Shown here: positions 21,060-31,470 of the stretch, in pieces
How the letters are laid out: every line of letters starts with the position of its first letter
How positions within the stretch are numbered: the stretch's first letter is position 1
NCBI GenBank assembly: GCA_037176725.1
Contig: JAZBRS010000057.1
Coordinates: forward strand, 86,387,501 to 86,451,500
Length of the DNA: 64,000 nt
Direction: 5' to 3'
From: Posidonia oceanica
Lineage: Eukaryota > Streptophyta > Magnoliopsida > Alismatales > Posidoniaceae
The notes under the pieces: generated by a model
What the model was told of the DNA's origin: nothing
What the model saw: the letters and a program-made list of their open reading frames with translations, nothing else
The model's database searches: none
Program-made: the position numbers and the translations under genes

Positions 21060-23840
21060 CCCACCAGAGCTGTCCAAAAACAGCTCCCCGATTCCTCTTT
21101 GGTCTACAGTGCTTGGAGCCAGAATTCCCACTGCCGGAGTGCTCCCACGATCACCATTTGTTTGGGCTCCAGGATCTTACTGTCTTGGAGAGTGTCAGGA
21201 GCTCAGAGATCTTGCAAACAAACGTTGCCTATAAAAGACAAAAATGTTTTTTTATCAAAAGTCAGTCTTTGCCAAATGATAAAAAATATAGTATTTTCGT
21301 CAATGGTTTTTGATTAAAAGCATTTCTTGATAAAAACTGTCAAAAAAACCCTTTAGCTCAAAATCATAGAAAAGTTGGTTTCTACTTTTAAATTTTAAAA
21401 AAAGACTAAAAAAGAAACACGCATTTCGAACAATTTTCCACAAAAGGCACTCTTGGACAAATGTAGTAGTTCTCAACACAGGGTTTGTTTCGATTTTTTA
21501 CCAAACACTAGATAGATTAATTGGATGTGTCAGACACTCTAAATAATCTCACATGTTAAATTACACTAGTGTAAAACATCCAACTATGGTTGGCTTTTCT
21601 AGTTTCAAGAACAAAAATTACGATCTTCAAATAATGTCATATATACTTTTATCAAACATGATTATTTGTTGACAAAACCATCTCCAAATAATTCATATCA
21701 TACGAAGTACTTAACTTTTTTGAAAATCTTCAATTCATAGATTTTTTAACAAATAAACCCATAATTCCAAATTCAAATGGACCCTAGTTACTTCTTGAAA
21801 AGTCATGATGTCCATTAAAGAGAACCCCAACAGTGACTAGAGTAAGTCTAATAACAATGTTTGAGGACAAACCACCTCCTAGCGGAAAAAAATGAGGCCA
21901 TGGATATCCATGTGTGCCTCAATATTTTAATTGAGTCTTGTATATTTTGAAGATTTAGACATATGTTTTTCTCTATTTTTTTCCTTTAGTGTAGCAGAAG
22001 TGTTCAACCTGATATCGTAGTATTTTTATATATTATTTCAATTCATTATCATATCATTTTAGTGAATAGTTTGAGGACAAAATGTGATTAAAATATGGAA
22101 AGCCTTCCGTGTCTTTTTTTTCTCTAGCAACTACAATTTTTTCCTTTATTTTAAAATAAAAAATCCAAATAATTGAAAAAAAAAAAACAAAAACAATTAC
22201 TATCTTCAATACTTTAGTTAGTTAGGAGTGATAAATATCTTTCAAGTCATAAATTCAAAAGTGAGGTCAATATGATAGAAATCTCTTTAATAATAAAGTA
22301 TAGACAAAGTCTAAAAATTAACATTGTTTGAATTATATCTAAATTCATATACCCTTATTGTCAAGTAATGTCATATTTGATACCCTTATTGTAATGTGCC
22401 TTGATTCCTATGTTTGATTTGCATCTCATTTCTAAATTGATATGTAGACGAACAATTTGATCATCTCCAAATCTTTTTTAGTTTACAAGGCTGGCTCTTT
22501 TGTTCACTTTCTTTATCAATGATTCTTTGATACTAACTCAGTAGATTGCTATTATAGATGTTATCTAAGAAGCATGGCAAGATCTCTAAAGATCGTTTAC
22601 GCCAGCTCATGTTTTCACCAATTAAACTTAGAATCGAGTCCAGAGATAGTAATTGCCATAAATGTGGCTCAGATATTGTTCTCATCTTATGCACTCTGAG
22701 GAAGATGATAAATAGCTATAACAAACCTAACCTACTTGTACGAACTAGTGTTTAACCTATACCCTGATAGGCTGATAACTTCTGGATTAAAATAATATTG
22801 ACAGCTTAATTACAAACTATATGGGTTTGTAAAATCAGATGATAAAACTTGTTTTACCCGATCGCATAATAGATGTTGATCTTCTAGTTTTTTTCTTCTA
22901 GGCTTGTAAGTAGAGGAAATTATCTGTTGTAGGCTGGACTGTAAGGGTCCAAAACCCAGTGGTCATTACAACTGTAAGTAAAAAAAAAAAAAAAGAGTTA
23001 CAAGACAAGAAAGGGCCCCATAAGATGGTAGTTTGTGCCTACACTCGTAATGATATGATGTTTATACGGACGGACCGTACGTACTAAAAAAGTTCCTCTA
23101 CAAGTAGAGAATAAATCCTCAAACTTTCCTTACAACTTTTTTTTTTATCATGGTAGTAAATGATAACGTTAGGATCAAACACTAAAACCACGTTGCTCTA
23201 GCCAATCCCATTACCGAGGTTGATTTCAAACTTTGCTTTTGTCACGGAGAAAGAAGATCAAGATGACATGGAACCTAGAAGTATTAATTTTTTAGAAAAA
23301 AAAAAAATTCTAATTTATCTATATTTCTGATGTGAAGGGGTCATAGCCCAATTATCTATATGTATACACATAGACAAACGATCTAGTTACTCTAAAGATC
23401 GAAATGTGTTCATTAAAATCTCTCTATTTTTAGTAATAATATATAAAAATCTAAAATCCAATTCAATTATGATATATGTTGTTTAAAGTACTTGTCGATT
23501 AAAACTCATGTAATTTTCACATCTTTTAGTTTAGGAACTCGAGATGCACAAAATCAAAGACTTTCTATCCATGTAATCAAATGTTTTAAGTTTTAATTCT
23601 TTTATTATGTATGCTTAAATATCATATTCAATGGTTTTAAAATGATTGAATTTTTAGTTTACAAATATTTTTCATAACTTGTATTCAATTTAGCAGTTAA
23701 AATTGTAAATCTAATGGTATGTCTTTGCCAAAAGAAAGTATGTGTCATAAATTAACTCACTTAAGTACTACATAATGACACTAGTAATATAACTAATCGA
23801 TAGTTAGTTAATTCTATTCTTAATTATAACTAGTTAAAGT
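21060..23840. other. AT-rich spacer, no gene seen
   Basis: The first 170 bp contain inverted short words (GGAGCTG, CAGCTCC) around 21,050-21,090 and the CAAACAAACG at 21,215 that could be a transposon end. A 65-codon frame at 22,558-22,755 resembles nothing I know. A/T homopolymers at 22,980, 23,140 and 23,300 are the only other structure. Confidence 0.55.
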
Positions 23841-23998
23841 TGTTATATTCTTGTTAGACAGTTGGATAAACAGTTGGACTTATAACTAACTCTTTTGTAC
23901 TCTACATAAATAGCTGACTAGTGATAAGATGAGTAGCTTCTCCTACTCATTTGATTCTTCCACCATTATTATTTTTTTTGTTTGGTTTGGTTTCTATC
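23841..23998 (+). mobile_element. Short 5' LTR of a copia (Ale/Retrofit-like) element
   Basis: The stretch begins TGTTATATTCTTGTTAGACA, holds an ACATAAATAG box near 23,904, and ends two bases before a canonical copia primer-binding site. Short LTRs of about 150-200 bp beginning TGTTAG-like are usual for the Ale/Retrofit lineage. The terminal CA is not clean, so the exact end is uncertain. Confidence 0.55.
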
Positions 23999-23999
23999 T

Positions 24000-24011
24000 T
24001 GGTATCAGAGC
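24000..24011 (+). other. Copia primer-binding site (initiator Met tRNA)
   Basis: TGGTATCAGAGC is the classic plant copia PBS, complementary to the 3' end of initiator methionine tRNA. It stands 30 bp before the gag ATG at 24,041. Confidence 0.9.
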
Positions 24012-24040
24012 AACGATCATGTTGTTGAGAGAAAGGAATC

Positions 24041-25692
24041 ATGGAGGATGCTTCTCAGGTGTCATTAGTTGCTCCGTCTTCTTCGGCACTGTTGCAAACA
24101 CCTCTGGTGAAGAGCTCCAGATCGATGTCTATGTCAGGAAGTGCTCCTCAGTCATTGGTGATCTCAAATATCACCAATCTTGTTCCAATCAAGCTTGATG
24201 GAACAAATTCTCTTCTTTGGCGTTCTCTATTCGAGTCAATTCTTCGAGGACACAAATTGATGTGATTCCTCGATGGATTTGAGTAGGCACCATTATCTCC
24301 TTCACCAAAGTTTCTGGATTGGTATGAGAGAGATCATATTCTTCTCTCATGGATCAATGCCACACTATCGATAACAACACTTTTGGATGCTGTTGGAGTG
24401 AGTTCTTCCCAGGAAGCATGGAAGAATCTTGCTCAGGGCTTTGGATCTACAACTTCAACGCACATCATGATGCTGCGAAAGCAAATGCATCACATGAAAC
24501 TTGGTATGTTATCAATGTCTAATTATCTTTAGAAAATCAAAACCATCACAAATCAGCTACAAGCAAATGTGTCACAGGTAGTTGATTCTGATATCCACAC
24601 TTGCATTTTTGATGGTCTTTCAACTCAATACCGTGTTTTTTCTTCTTCAATTAGAGTACAATCTCAAAGTACAACAGTTACTACTAATGAACTTCATTCT
24701 CTTTTGTTATGTGAAGAGTTAAGTCTAAATGAGGAGTTAAGTTCTACTGAGTCCATTAATGCAATGAGTGCTCAAAAATAGTTTTTGAATAAAAAATTTG
24801 GTTTTAGAGGTGGTAGCTATTCCAAAAGTCATCAAGGTAAGAAGAATTTTCATCCTACTTAGCCTCAGAATTCTTGGAATCAGAATTCTAGAGGTAGAGG
24901 TCAAGAGAATAGTTTTAAGTCTAATTTCAACAGACTTGTGTGTCAAATTTGCTCAAAGACAGGTCATATAGCCATTGATTGCATTCAAAGGTTGAATATG
25001 ACTTATATTGGGTGTCATCAGCCTCTGAAGCATGTTGCTATGGTGACTACGGATCATAACATGCTTGATGATGGTACCTAGTATACTAACACAAGAGCTA
25101 CACATCACATAACAGCAGATATGAGCAACCTAAGTATTTCTAACAAATATGATGGTGCTGATACAGTCCAAGTAGGCAATGGTCAAGGTTTGCTGATCTC
25201 AAACAATGGTTCTTGTTCTTTATCTACTTCTACTACTTATTTCACTCTTAATATTAATGTATTTCATTGTCCAAGAGCTTCTTGCAACTTACTTTCAGTT
25301 CAGACATTCTCTCAAGACAATAAATGCTTTTTTCAATTTGATGACTATGGTTTTCTAATCATGGCCAAGGGTACAGAGAGGACACTCTACAAAGGGGACC
25401 TTGAAGATAGGATGTATCCACTACATACTCTACCAAAATGTTCTCATAGAAAGGAAGTTTTCGGTAGACCAATTGCCTTTCATGGTAGATTGGTGGATAA
25501 TCAAGCATAGCATCATAGGTTGGGACATCCATCTGCTAGTATCTAGTATTTTGTTTTCAAGTCTTTAGGTGTGTCTAATAAAGGAATTACATTATGTTCT
25601 TCTTGTCCATTAGGAAAAAGGCCATAAACTACCTTTTGTATCTAGTTCTTCATCTATGTAAGCCGTTAGAGTTACTTCATAGTGATACCTGG
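24041..25692 (+). pseudogene. Ty1/copia gag-protease-preintegrase relic, truncated
   Basis: A single frame runs from the ATG at 24,041 with TGA or TAG stops but no frameshift that I could find. It contains the gag core (ITNLVPIKLDGTNSLLW), a zinc knuckle (CQICSKTGHIAIDC, pattern CX2CX4HX4C), a protease region, and the pre-integrase block ending HHRLGHPSAS. It ends in the start of the integrase near the expected SDTWG. The protease active site reads NTRA where DTGA is expected. Sequence homologous to copia stops abruptly at 25,692, where another LTR begins, so integrase, RT and RNase H are absent from the window. The lineage is probably Ale/Retrofit, judging from the gag. Confidence 0.85.
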
Positions 25693-26866
25693 TGTTGAAA
25701 ATAAACAATGATATATTTAATTTTGATGATAACAAATGAGACTAATGATATTACTTGAGAATATATTCTTCAGCCTGTTTTTAAGATAGGTGGAATATCT
25801 GAGGAAAATCAACATGTGAAGAAACTCAAGTAAAGCTATGAGTTCAAAAGGAAAACTCTGCATCAAGAATACATGAAGACAAGAAGATTCCAAGATTATA
25901 TTATTCATGTTGTAAAAATATCTTATGTATTTTTCTTTTCTTGATGTACTCTTAGGATGTATGTAATGATCTTCCAAATCATCCCAAAACATCTAGGAAA
26001 ATATTCATATCCAAAAACCAAAGGAAAACACTTAGAAATATCCTGAGTATAGAAATTAAGTCAGTTTCGGTATACCGAATCTGTCCGGAATACCGAACCA
26101 GGGAATTTATTTAAATATGACCGTTAGGGCTAAAACGGCATACCAATTTCAATCGGCATACCGAAATTAGTAATGTATCAGAAAGGCATACTGGATAATC
26201 ACCGGCATATCGAAATCACGATCTGAGATTTACAACAGAGATTAATTTTGGAATACTAAAATATTTCGGTCTGTCGAATTAGTCGAACGTTGTAGAATTT
26301 CGGTCGACCGAATGATTTCGGCATACCGAATGTGCTAGCCATTTGTGAACGTTGTACTAGCTGTTAGACACAACCTTGGGCCTTGCTTTACCTATAAATA
26401 GGACCCCCAAGGAACCCCTAAAGCACACCTACACATATACATCATCAAATCCTTCATATTTGAGCATAATTCCCACCTATATTGAGAGTTCTCCCAAGTC
26501 TAGCAAGAAAGAGCCAAATTAGCCAACTTTCGCCAAATTCTATTGGGAGATAAAAAAGAAGAGCTATTGTAATTGCTTTGTAAACAAGGGTGCAAGCTTC
26601 TCCATGTTTGAGAGAAGGATTCCACAGGAATTGTGGAGGAGACGATAATCTTCATCAAGTAAGTGTTTTACTTTGATTTAAGATTAAGGGAACTCCAGAG
26701 GGGATCTGGTAGTGGACTCGGCTGGGGTTGGCTGAAGCACTATACATCATTGTGTCAATTTCATTATCTCTCTTCCTCTTCTTTGTATGTTTTAAGTAGA
26801 ATACAATTTGAGTTGATATATAATTGAATTCTTCTAAGTAAAGTTAAGTAAATAATTTTAAGAGAT
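25693..26866 (+). mobile_element. Second copia-type LTR (truncated), inserted in the copia relic
   Basis: It begins TGTTGAAAATAAACAATG inside the copia integrase. It has a cluster of TTCGGTATACCGAA-like palindromes (26,060-26,335), a TATAAATA box at 26,393-26,400, and the GGACTCGGCTGGGGTTGG/GAAGCACTATACATC block seen near the end of SIRE/Tork-type copia LTRs. It is cut at 26,866 by a gypsy LTR, so its CA end and any target duplication are not visible. Confidence 0.65.
26393..26400 (+). promoter_or_regulatory. TATA box of the second copia LTR
   Basis: TATAAATA stands about 60 bp after the last palindromic TTCGGCATACCGAA motif, at the expected U3/R boundary, followed by GGACCCCCAAGG. Confidence 0.65.
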
Positions 26867-27712
26867 TGTTGACACCCCATTTCGGCAGCTGGTCATTGGA
26901 GGATCTCTAGAGGTTCACTCGGAAGCGGCGGACTCAACCAAAACCTCAACCCATTTAAACCTTAGCCAAATCCTTCAACCTAGACTTAAACCCTAGTCCT
27001 AAACCTAATCCAAGCCTAAACCCCAATTAAACCTCAACCCAAACCTCACTTAAAACCTCACAAAAACCCTAAGCCTATTTTCACATCAAAGCCTTAAAGC
27101 CATTTAAACCCAAAACCGAATCCCAAGCCTAGTAGGCCCAGCCCACTAGATCTCACGTTTAGTCGCCTCTTCATGTGGTGACCAATGATGTCGCCTCTTT
27201 GAGTGGCGACTAGTGTTGTCGCCGTCGAGAGTGGCAACTGACTGTGAGAAGCAGCAGTAGCCGTGCCACCCATTCAAACTCTCCCACCGCCCGTTTTGGA
27301 CGTTTCTGGCCGTGCCTCCCACGACGCCCTGACACGCCCACGACCTCCCACGACCTTGCCCATGACCCACGATGCCATACCTCCTCTCCCTGCCACCTAC
27401 ATGCCGTGGCAGGCCTTGACCGAACAAAACAGCAGCTGCACCCATTCCTCCATTTTGCCACCACCGGAATCTGAGAGAACCAGAGCCTCCCGCACCCCCT
27501 TGTGAGATCTAGAGCTTTTCCTGTGCGATTGAGATCTCCCCCGAGCGATCCCAAGTGATTCCAGAGCCTTCTGTACCTGTCGTTGCAAAACGAACCCAAC
27601 TTCGGTCACCTTCACCACCACTAGCTGCCAACTCTAGCGAGCTCTACAGGTGAAGTCTCTCACCTTTTAGCTAGCTTGAGGCCTCGGGAATGTTCCCGAA
27701 CTCCCTCCCTTG
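26867..27712 (+). mobile_element. Partial gypsy LTR (A'), cut by element A
   Basis: It starts TGTTGACACCCCATTTCGGC, closely resembling the start of element A's LTR. It runs through a CCTAAACC/AACCTCAACC-rich leader, a GTCGCC/GGCGAC cluster (27,160-27,235) and a GC-rich block. It ends where an almost collinear LTR begins at 27,713. It is therefore the left part of an older relative into which A inserted. Confidence 0.7.
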
Positions 27713-30250
27713 TGTAGACACCCCGTTTTTGCAGCTGACCGTCAGCAGATCTTTCTGGAAGCATGCTCGGAGGCAGCGAACTCGACCAAGACCCCACCCA
27801 AAACCTCAACCAAAACTTTAACCAAATCCTTCACTCCATTTAAACCTAATCCCAAAACCAAAACACTAAGCCCAAGCCCATTTCATACCCAAGCCCATTT
27901 CAAAAACCAAAGCCCACAAACCCTTTTTTCACAAACCCATAACCCCTTTTAAAACTCCAAAACCAATCCCACTTTACAACTCACCATTTAACCTAACACA
28001 CAAGCCCAGCCAGCCCAGCCCACTGGATCTCATGTACGGTCGCCGTTCATTGTGGCGACTACGCTGTCGCCAATTTTAGTGGTGACTGGTTTAGTCATCA
28101 TCTTAGGGGCAACTAACTGTGAGATACAGAGTTTTGAACTCTCCCGCCGCATGTTCGTTTGGACTTTTCCGGCCACCCTTTGCTGACCTGCTCCACGCCG
28201 CGCACGCCACCTCCTCACCTACCATGCCAGTCTCACTGCGCCCGCTCCCGTGCACGCCACCTCTGGCCACCAACTCCAGAGCATGCCTCTGCCATCGTCC
28301 TCCTTGCCAGTGCCCTCACCGAACAAAACCGGCGGAAAACTAACCTTCACACTTCACCACACGCATTTGCTCGAGCTTCCCTTGACTCCAGAGCATCCCA
28401 GAGCGATTCTTGTGCGAGAGAGAACTCTCCCAGCATCCAGTGCCCAATTCTACTCCCTCTGTTCACTGTCATCCGAGCTCGCCGCCGCTTGGTCTCGCGG
28501 GCGCCGAAGGAGACAACCGCCCACACGTAGGTAACTCCTTCCTCCTTGTTTGCTTCTCGTTCCTCATTGGAGGGGAACCGTTTTTGCATGCTTTCCTGTG
28601 CTTTTGGGTATCTAATTCCCACGCCTTAGAGTCGTCTTCCTCAACTCCGGTGAGTCACAGAAGCGTTGGGGAGGCTCGACCGCCCCGGTTTGACTCGCTC
28701 CTTAGCTTTGCCGGACTGCCACCAACGTTCCCAGCTATTCAGCGACATTCCAGGTGCCTCCACACGTGCTCCCCACCTCCCTCGTGCCTCCAGTCGATCT
28801 TTTTTACCTCTGTTTATTTCCTTGTCTTTGTCTCGACTCCCCCAAGCCTTTAGTGAGTCGTGTGTAGGCCCGAGACTTCCCCGTTCGTCTCCATGGACGC
28901 CGGAAAGCTCGACCGCCGACGATGAAACCCATGAGGTGGGGAGAGACTTCCAGAAGGCCATTTTCGCTTTTGAATGCATGTGTGTGATCCTGGGAATGCC
29001 GTCGTGCTTCCCAAATGTTTACTTGTGCTTTTAGCCGTGCCGACGGCGTGGGATTTGGCTGCGAAGTCCGGCAGTTGATTTACCAGGTCAGGTGCCACTC
29101 CATGTGGCGACTGGACTGTAAATCTGACTGTCCTCGAGCAGGACTTTGCTCCGATGTATCTCTTTGCCTGGGCACCCATATTGCTTCCTGTTTGCATGAA
29201 TGTGTCCTCTGATATGCCATGATGCTTTGTGGATGTTTACTTCGACTTTTCAATGTCGTTTGCATGGCCGAAATGGACGTCAAAGGTCGTCATTCGGGAC
29301 TGTTAGGTTGCTTCCGGCAATCCTCCGGCCGACTTTGGACCGTCATCACTCGTGGTCCAAGCGTCCATTTTGTGTGACGTTAGTTTGCTTGTGATCCTTG
29401 ATATATCCTCTATCGATTTGCATGTCTACTTGTTGATTTCGTGGATGTTTGCATGGCTTATTTGGCCGGCAAAGGTCGCTGTCCGGCCTACTGCAGGAGT
29501 CTTGGCCGCCTGTACGAGCGGCGACCAAAGCTGTCGCTATTCCGAAGGGTGACTATGCAGACGCCGCCGTTGCTGGCGACTAGCATGGTCGGCCAGGTGA
29601 CTGGAGACTTAGTTCAGAGTCCAGGCAGTAGCCTGAATCCATGGCCTGTCGCCTTGCCATTCATCTACTTAGCTTGTTTTGTCTCAAGCATGCTTCTCTG
29701 ATTTGCTTGTCGTTGTTTTATGCTGATTTGGCTTTAATTAAGCAAGTTGGTTTCATTTTGCTAAGCTTTACATGGTTTATAATTGCATCTCACATACTGC
29801 CCTCGGGCGAACATAAATCGGCATTCATTTGCCAATATTTGCCATACAAGAGCGGAAAAGCCAAGAAAGACCGATTCCTCGGGTGTGTCGGGGGTGCCTA
29901 ACACCTTCCCCGTACGTAATAGGAGTCATTACCCTTTCTCTAGACCGCATTGACCTTGTGTCACATTCATTTGGACCGGATTGGTGTGTTTTCTTATTGC
30001 TTGAGTTTTCTCGCATGTTTTCATACGGTTTTCCTAGTCTTCCCGTTTTAATAGATTAGGTGGCGACTCCTTGTCTTTTATATATTTTCCTTTGCGTTAT
30101 TCGCCTGTTTTCTCGGTGTTTTCGAGTCAAGTTTTCTCCCCGAATTCACTGTTGACCGTGGCTTCCCCCCTCTCTCACGACCCGATCGCACCGCGAGTTA
30201 TGGCAGCGTGCAAGAACCGTTGTGGCCGAGTGCGGGACGGTCATAGGAAA
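27713..30250 (+). mobile_element. 5' LTR of Tat-lineage gypsy element A
   Basis: The LTR starts TGTAGACACCCCGTTTTTGC and ends just before the tRNA primer site at 30,252, about 2.5 kb. It contains GTCGCC/GGCGAC motifs (28,035-28,115, 29,105, 29,574), a conserved hairpin block (29,865-29,940) and a PBS-like TGGCGACTCC at 30,061-30,070. The exact 3' end is uncertain because no clean CA stands at the PBS. Several Pro/Ser-rich frames (for example 28,159-28,530) are non-coding by composition. Confidence 0.75.
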
Positions 30251-30251
30251 G

Positions 30252-30269
30252 TGGCGACTCCGCTAGGGG
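30252..30269 (+). other. Primer-binding site of element A (tRNA-Arg type)
   Basis: TGGCGACTCCGCTAGGGG matches the form TGGCGACTCCGCTGGGGA known from Ogre/Tat elements, which prime from arginine tRNA. Confidence 0.8.
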
Positions 30270-31470
30270 TTCTAGACTCCGGCTTTCGTTTTCACCTTTC
30301 CGCTCTTTGTGTGGCTTATCCTTCTACTTAGCATTTAACCGCCTTGCTTGTTTATTTATTGTATTTAATTTGCTTCTCTTGCTTGGTTTAGCATTTTATC
30401 TGCCATAACTGCTTTATTATCGCGTTAATTCTTGCATTTTGCTTCTCAGCATTCAGCTGCCATGATTGCTTGATTTAACACGTTAATCCATGCCTTTTGC
30501 TTGTGATTGCTTTCGTTTTAAACAAGCATGCTATGCCACTCCACTTATGCACATGCCAAGCTTGCATATTCCTTTTGATGTGTTGATTGTCTTTGTTTTC
30601 ACTAACCATGTGACACAACACTAGCACATACCATGCACATGCCTTTTGTAATGATGTGTGTTGCTTGCTTGCCATGTTTGGGTGATTTTCTTCCCCTTTT
30701 GCTTTAGGCCTAAGGACAACTAGAGACTGGTTGTTTCCCCCCCATTGGCAAATTAAAAACAGCAAGTAAAAGTCAAATCTAGGAGCAACTAGAGACATCA
30801 ACACACATTCACCCCGTTTGGGTTAATAAAACATGCAAGATAAAAAATTTTAATAATTTGCATGAATCATCATATAGGGCATGTATCTTCTCATCCCTGA
30901 GTCCACCTATCAGTTTGAGAAGGACAGTCTCGGTCTTTTCCCTCACTTGCTTTGGAGTGGGGTGAATTGGTCGGTCTGCCCCCCTTGTCTGGGGTCGTGT
31001 CGGTGTTAGTAGAAGGTACAACCTTTGCTTTGGCAAGGGCCGAGGCTCCTAATGCACCACCCGTTGTTTGCTTGAGCTCTGGCCAGGACTAAACGGGGAC
31101 CTTACTTTCTGCCTGAGTCGGTGACCCATACACCTGTAGAGTTCGAAGTAGACAACCTACTAAGATACACTCGATTGGTGAGAGTGAGCATGCTAGAGAG
31201 CATACATTTGCATGTTTGACATTCATATCACCAATTAAACATTTGCATTTTCCTTCAGGTTTTAACGCCTGTTTGCTTTGTTTGTGATAGAGGTCAGTGA
31301 GCGAGTTCCCTAGCCGGAGCTTGAGTACTTTCTTTCACTGACACCCCTGTTGTGACATCTATTTTCGACCCTCCTCTTCCGAGCTATTCGCCTTTGCGAC
31401 GATAGCTCCCCGTAGGTGTCGTCCTCCACTTTTTCATCGCAGCCCTGTTCTCACTCGCTCTCAGTCAGCT
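30270..31470 (+). other. Untranslated leader of element A
   Basis: No gag-like coding sequence occurs between the PBS and the gag ATG at 31,471. Blocks such as CATATAGGGCATG, GAGTCCACCTATCAGT and GGTCGTGTCGGTG recur in the same order in the leader of element B (55,075-55,220), which shows the two leaders are homologous. Confidence 0.7.

Noticed and set aside
22558..22755. 65-codon frame with a KHGKISKDRLRQLMFSP start
   Set aside because: It looks protein-like, but it is short, isolated in AT-rich DNA, and I recognise no family or splice partner.
28159..28853. Overlapping Pro/Ser/Ala-rich frames of 120-147 codons
   Set aside because: They lie inside the GC-rich part of LTR A, in several frames and on both strands. 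Composition explains them.
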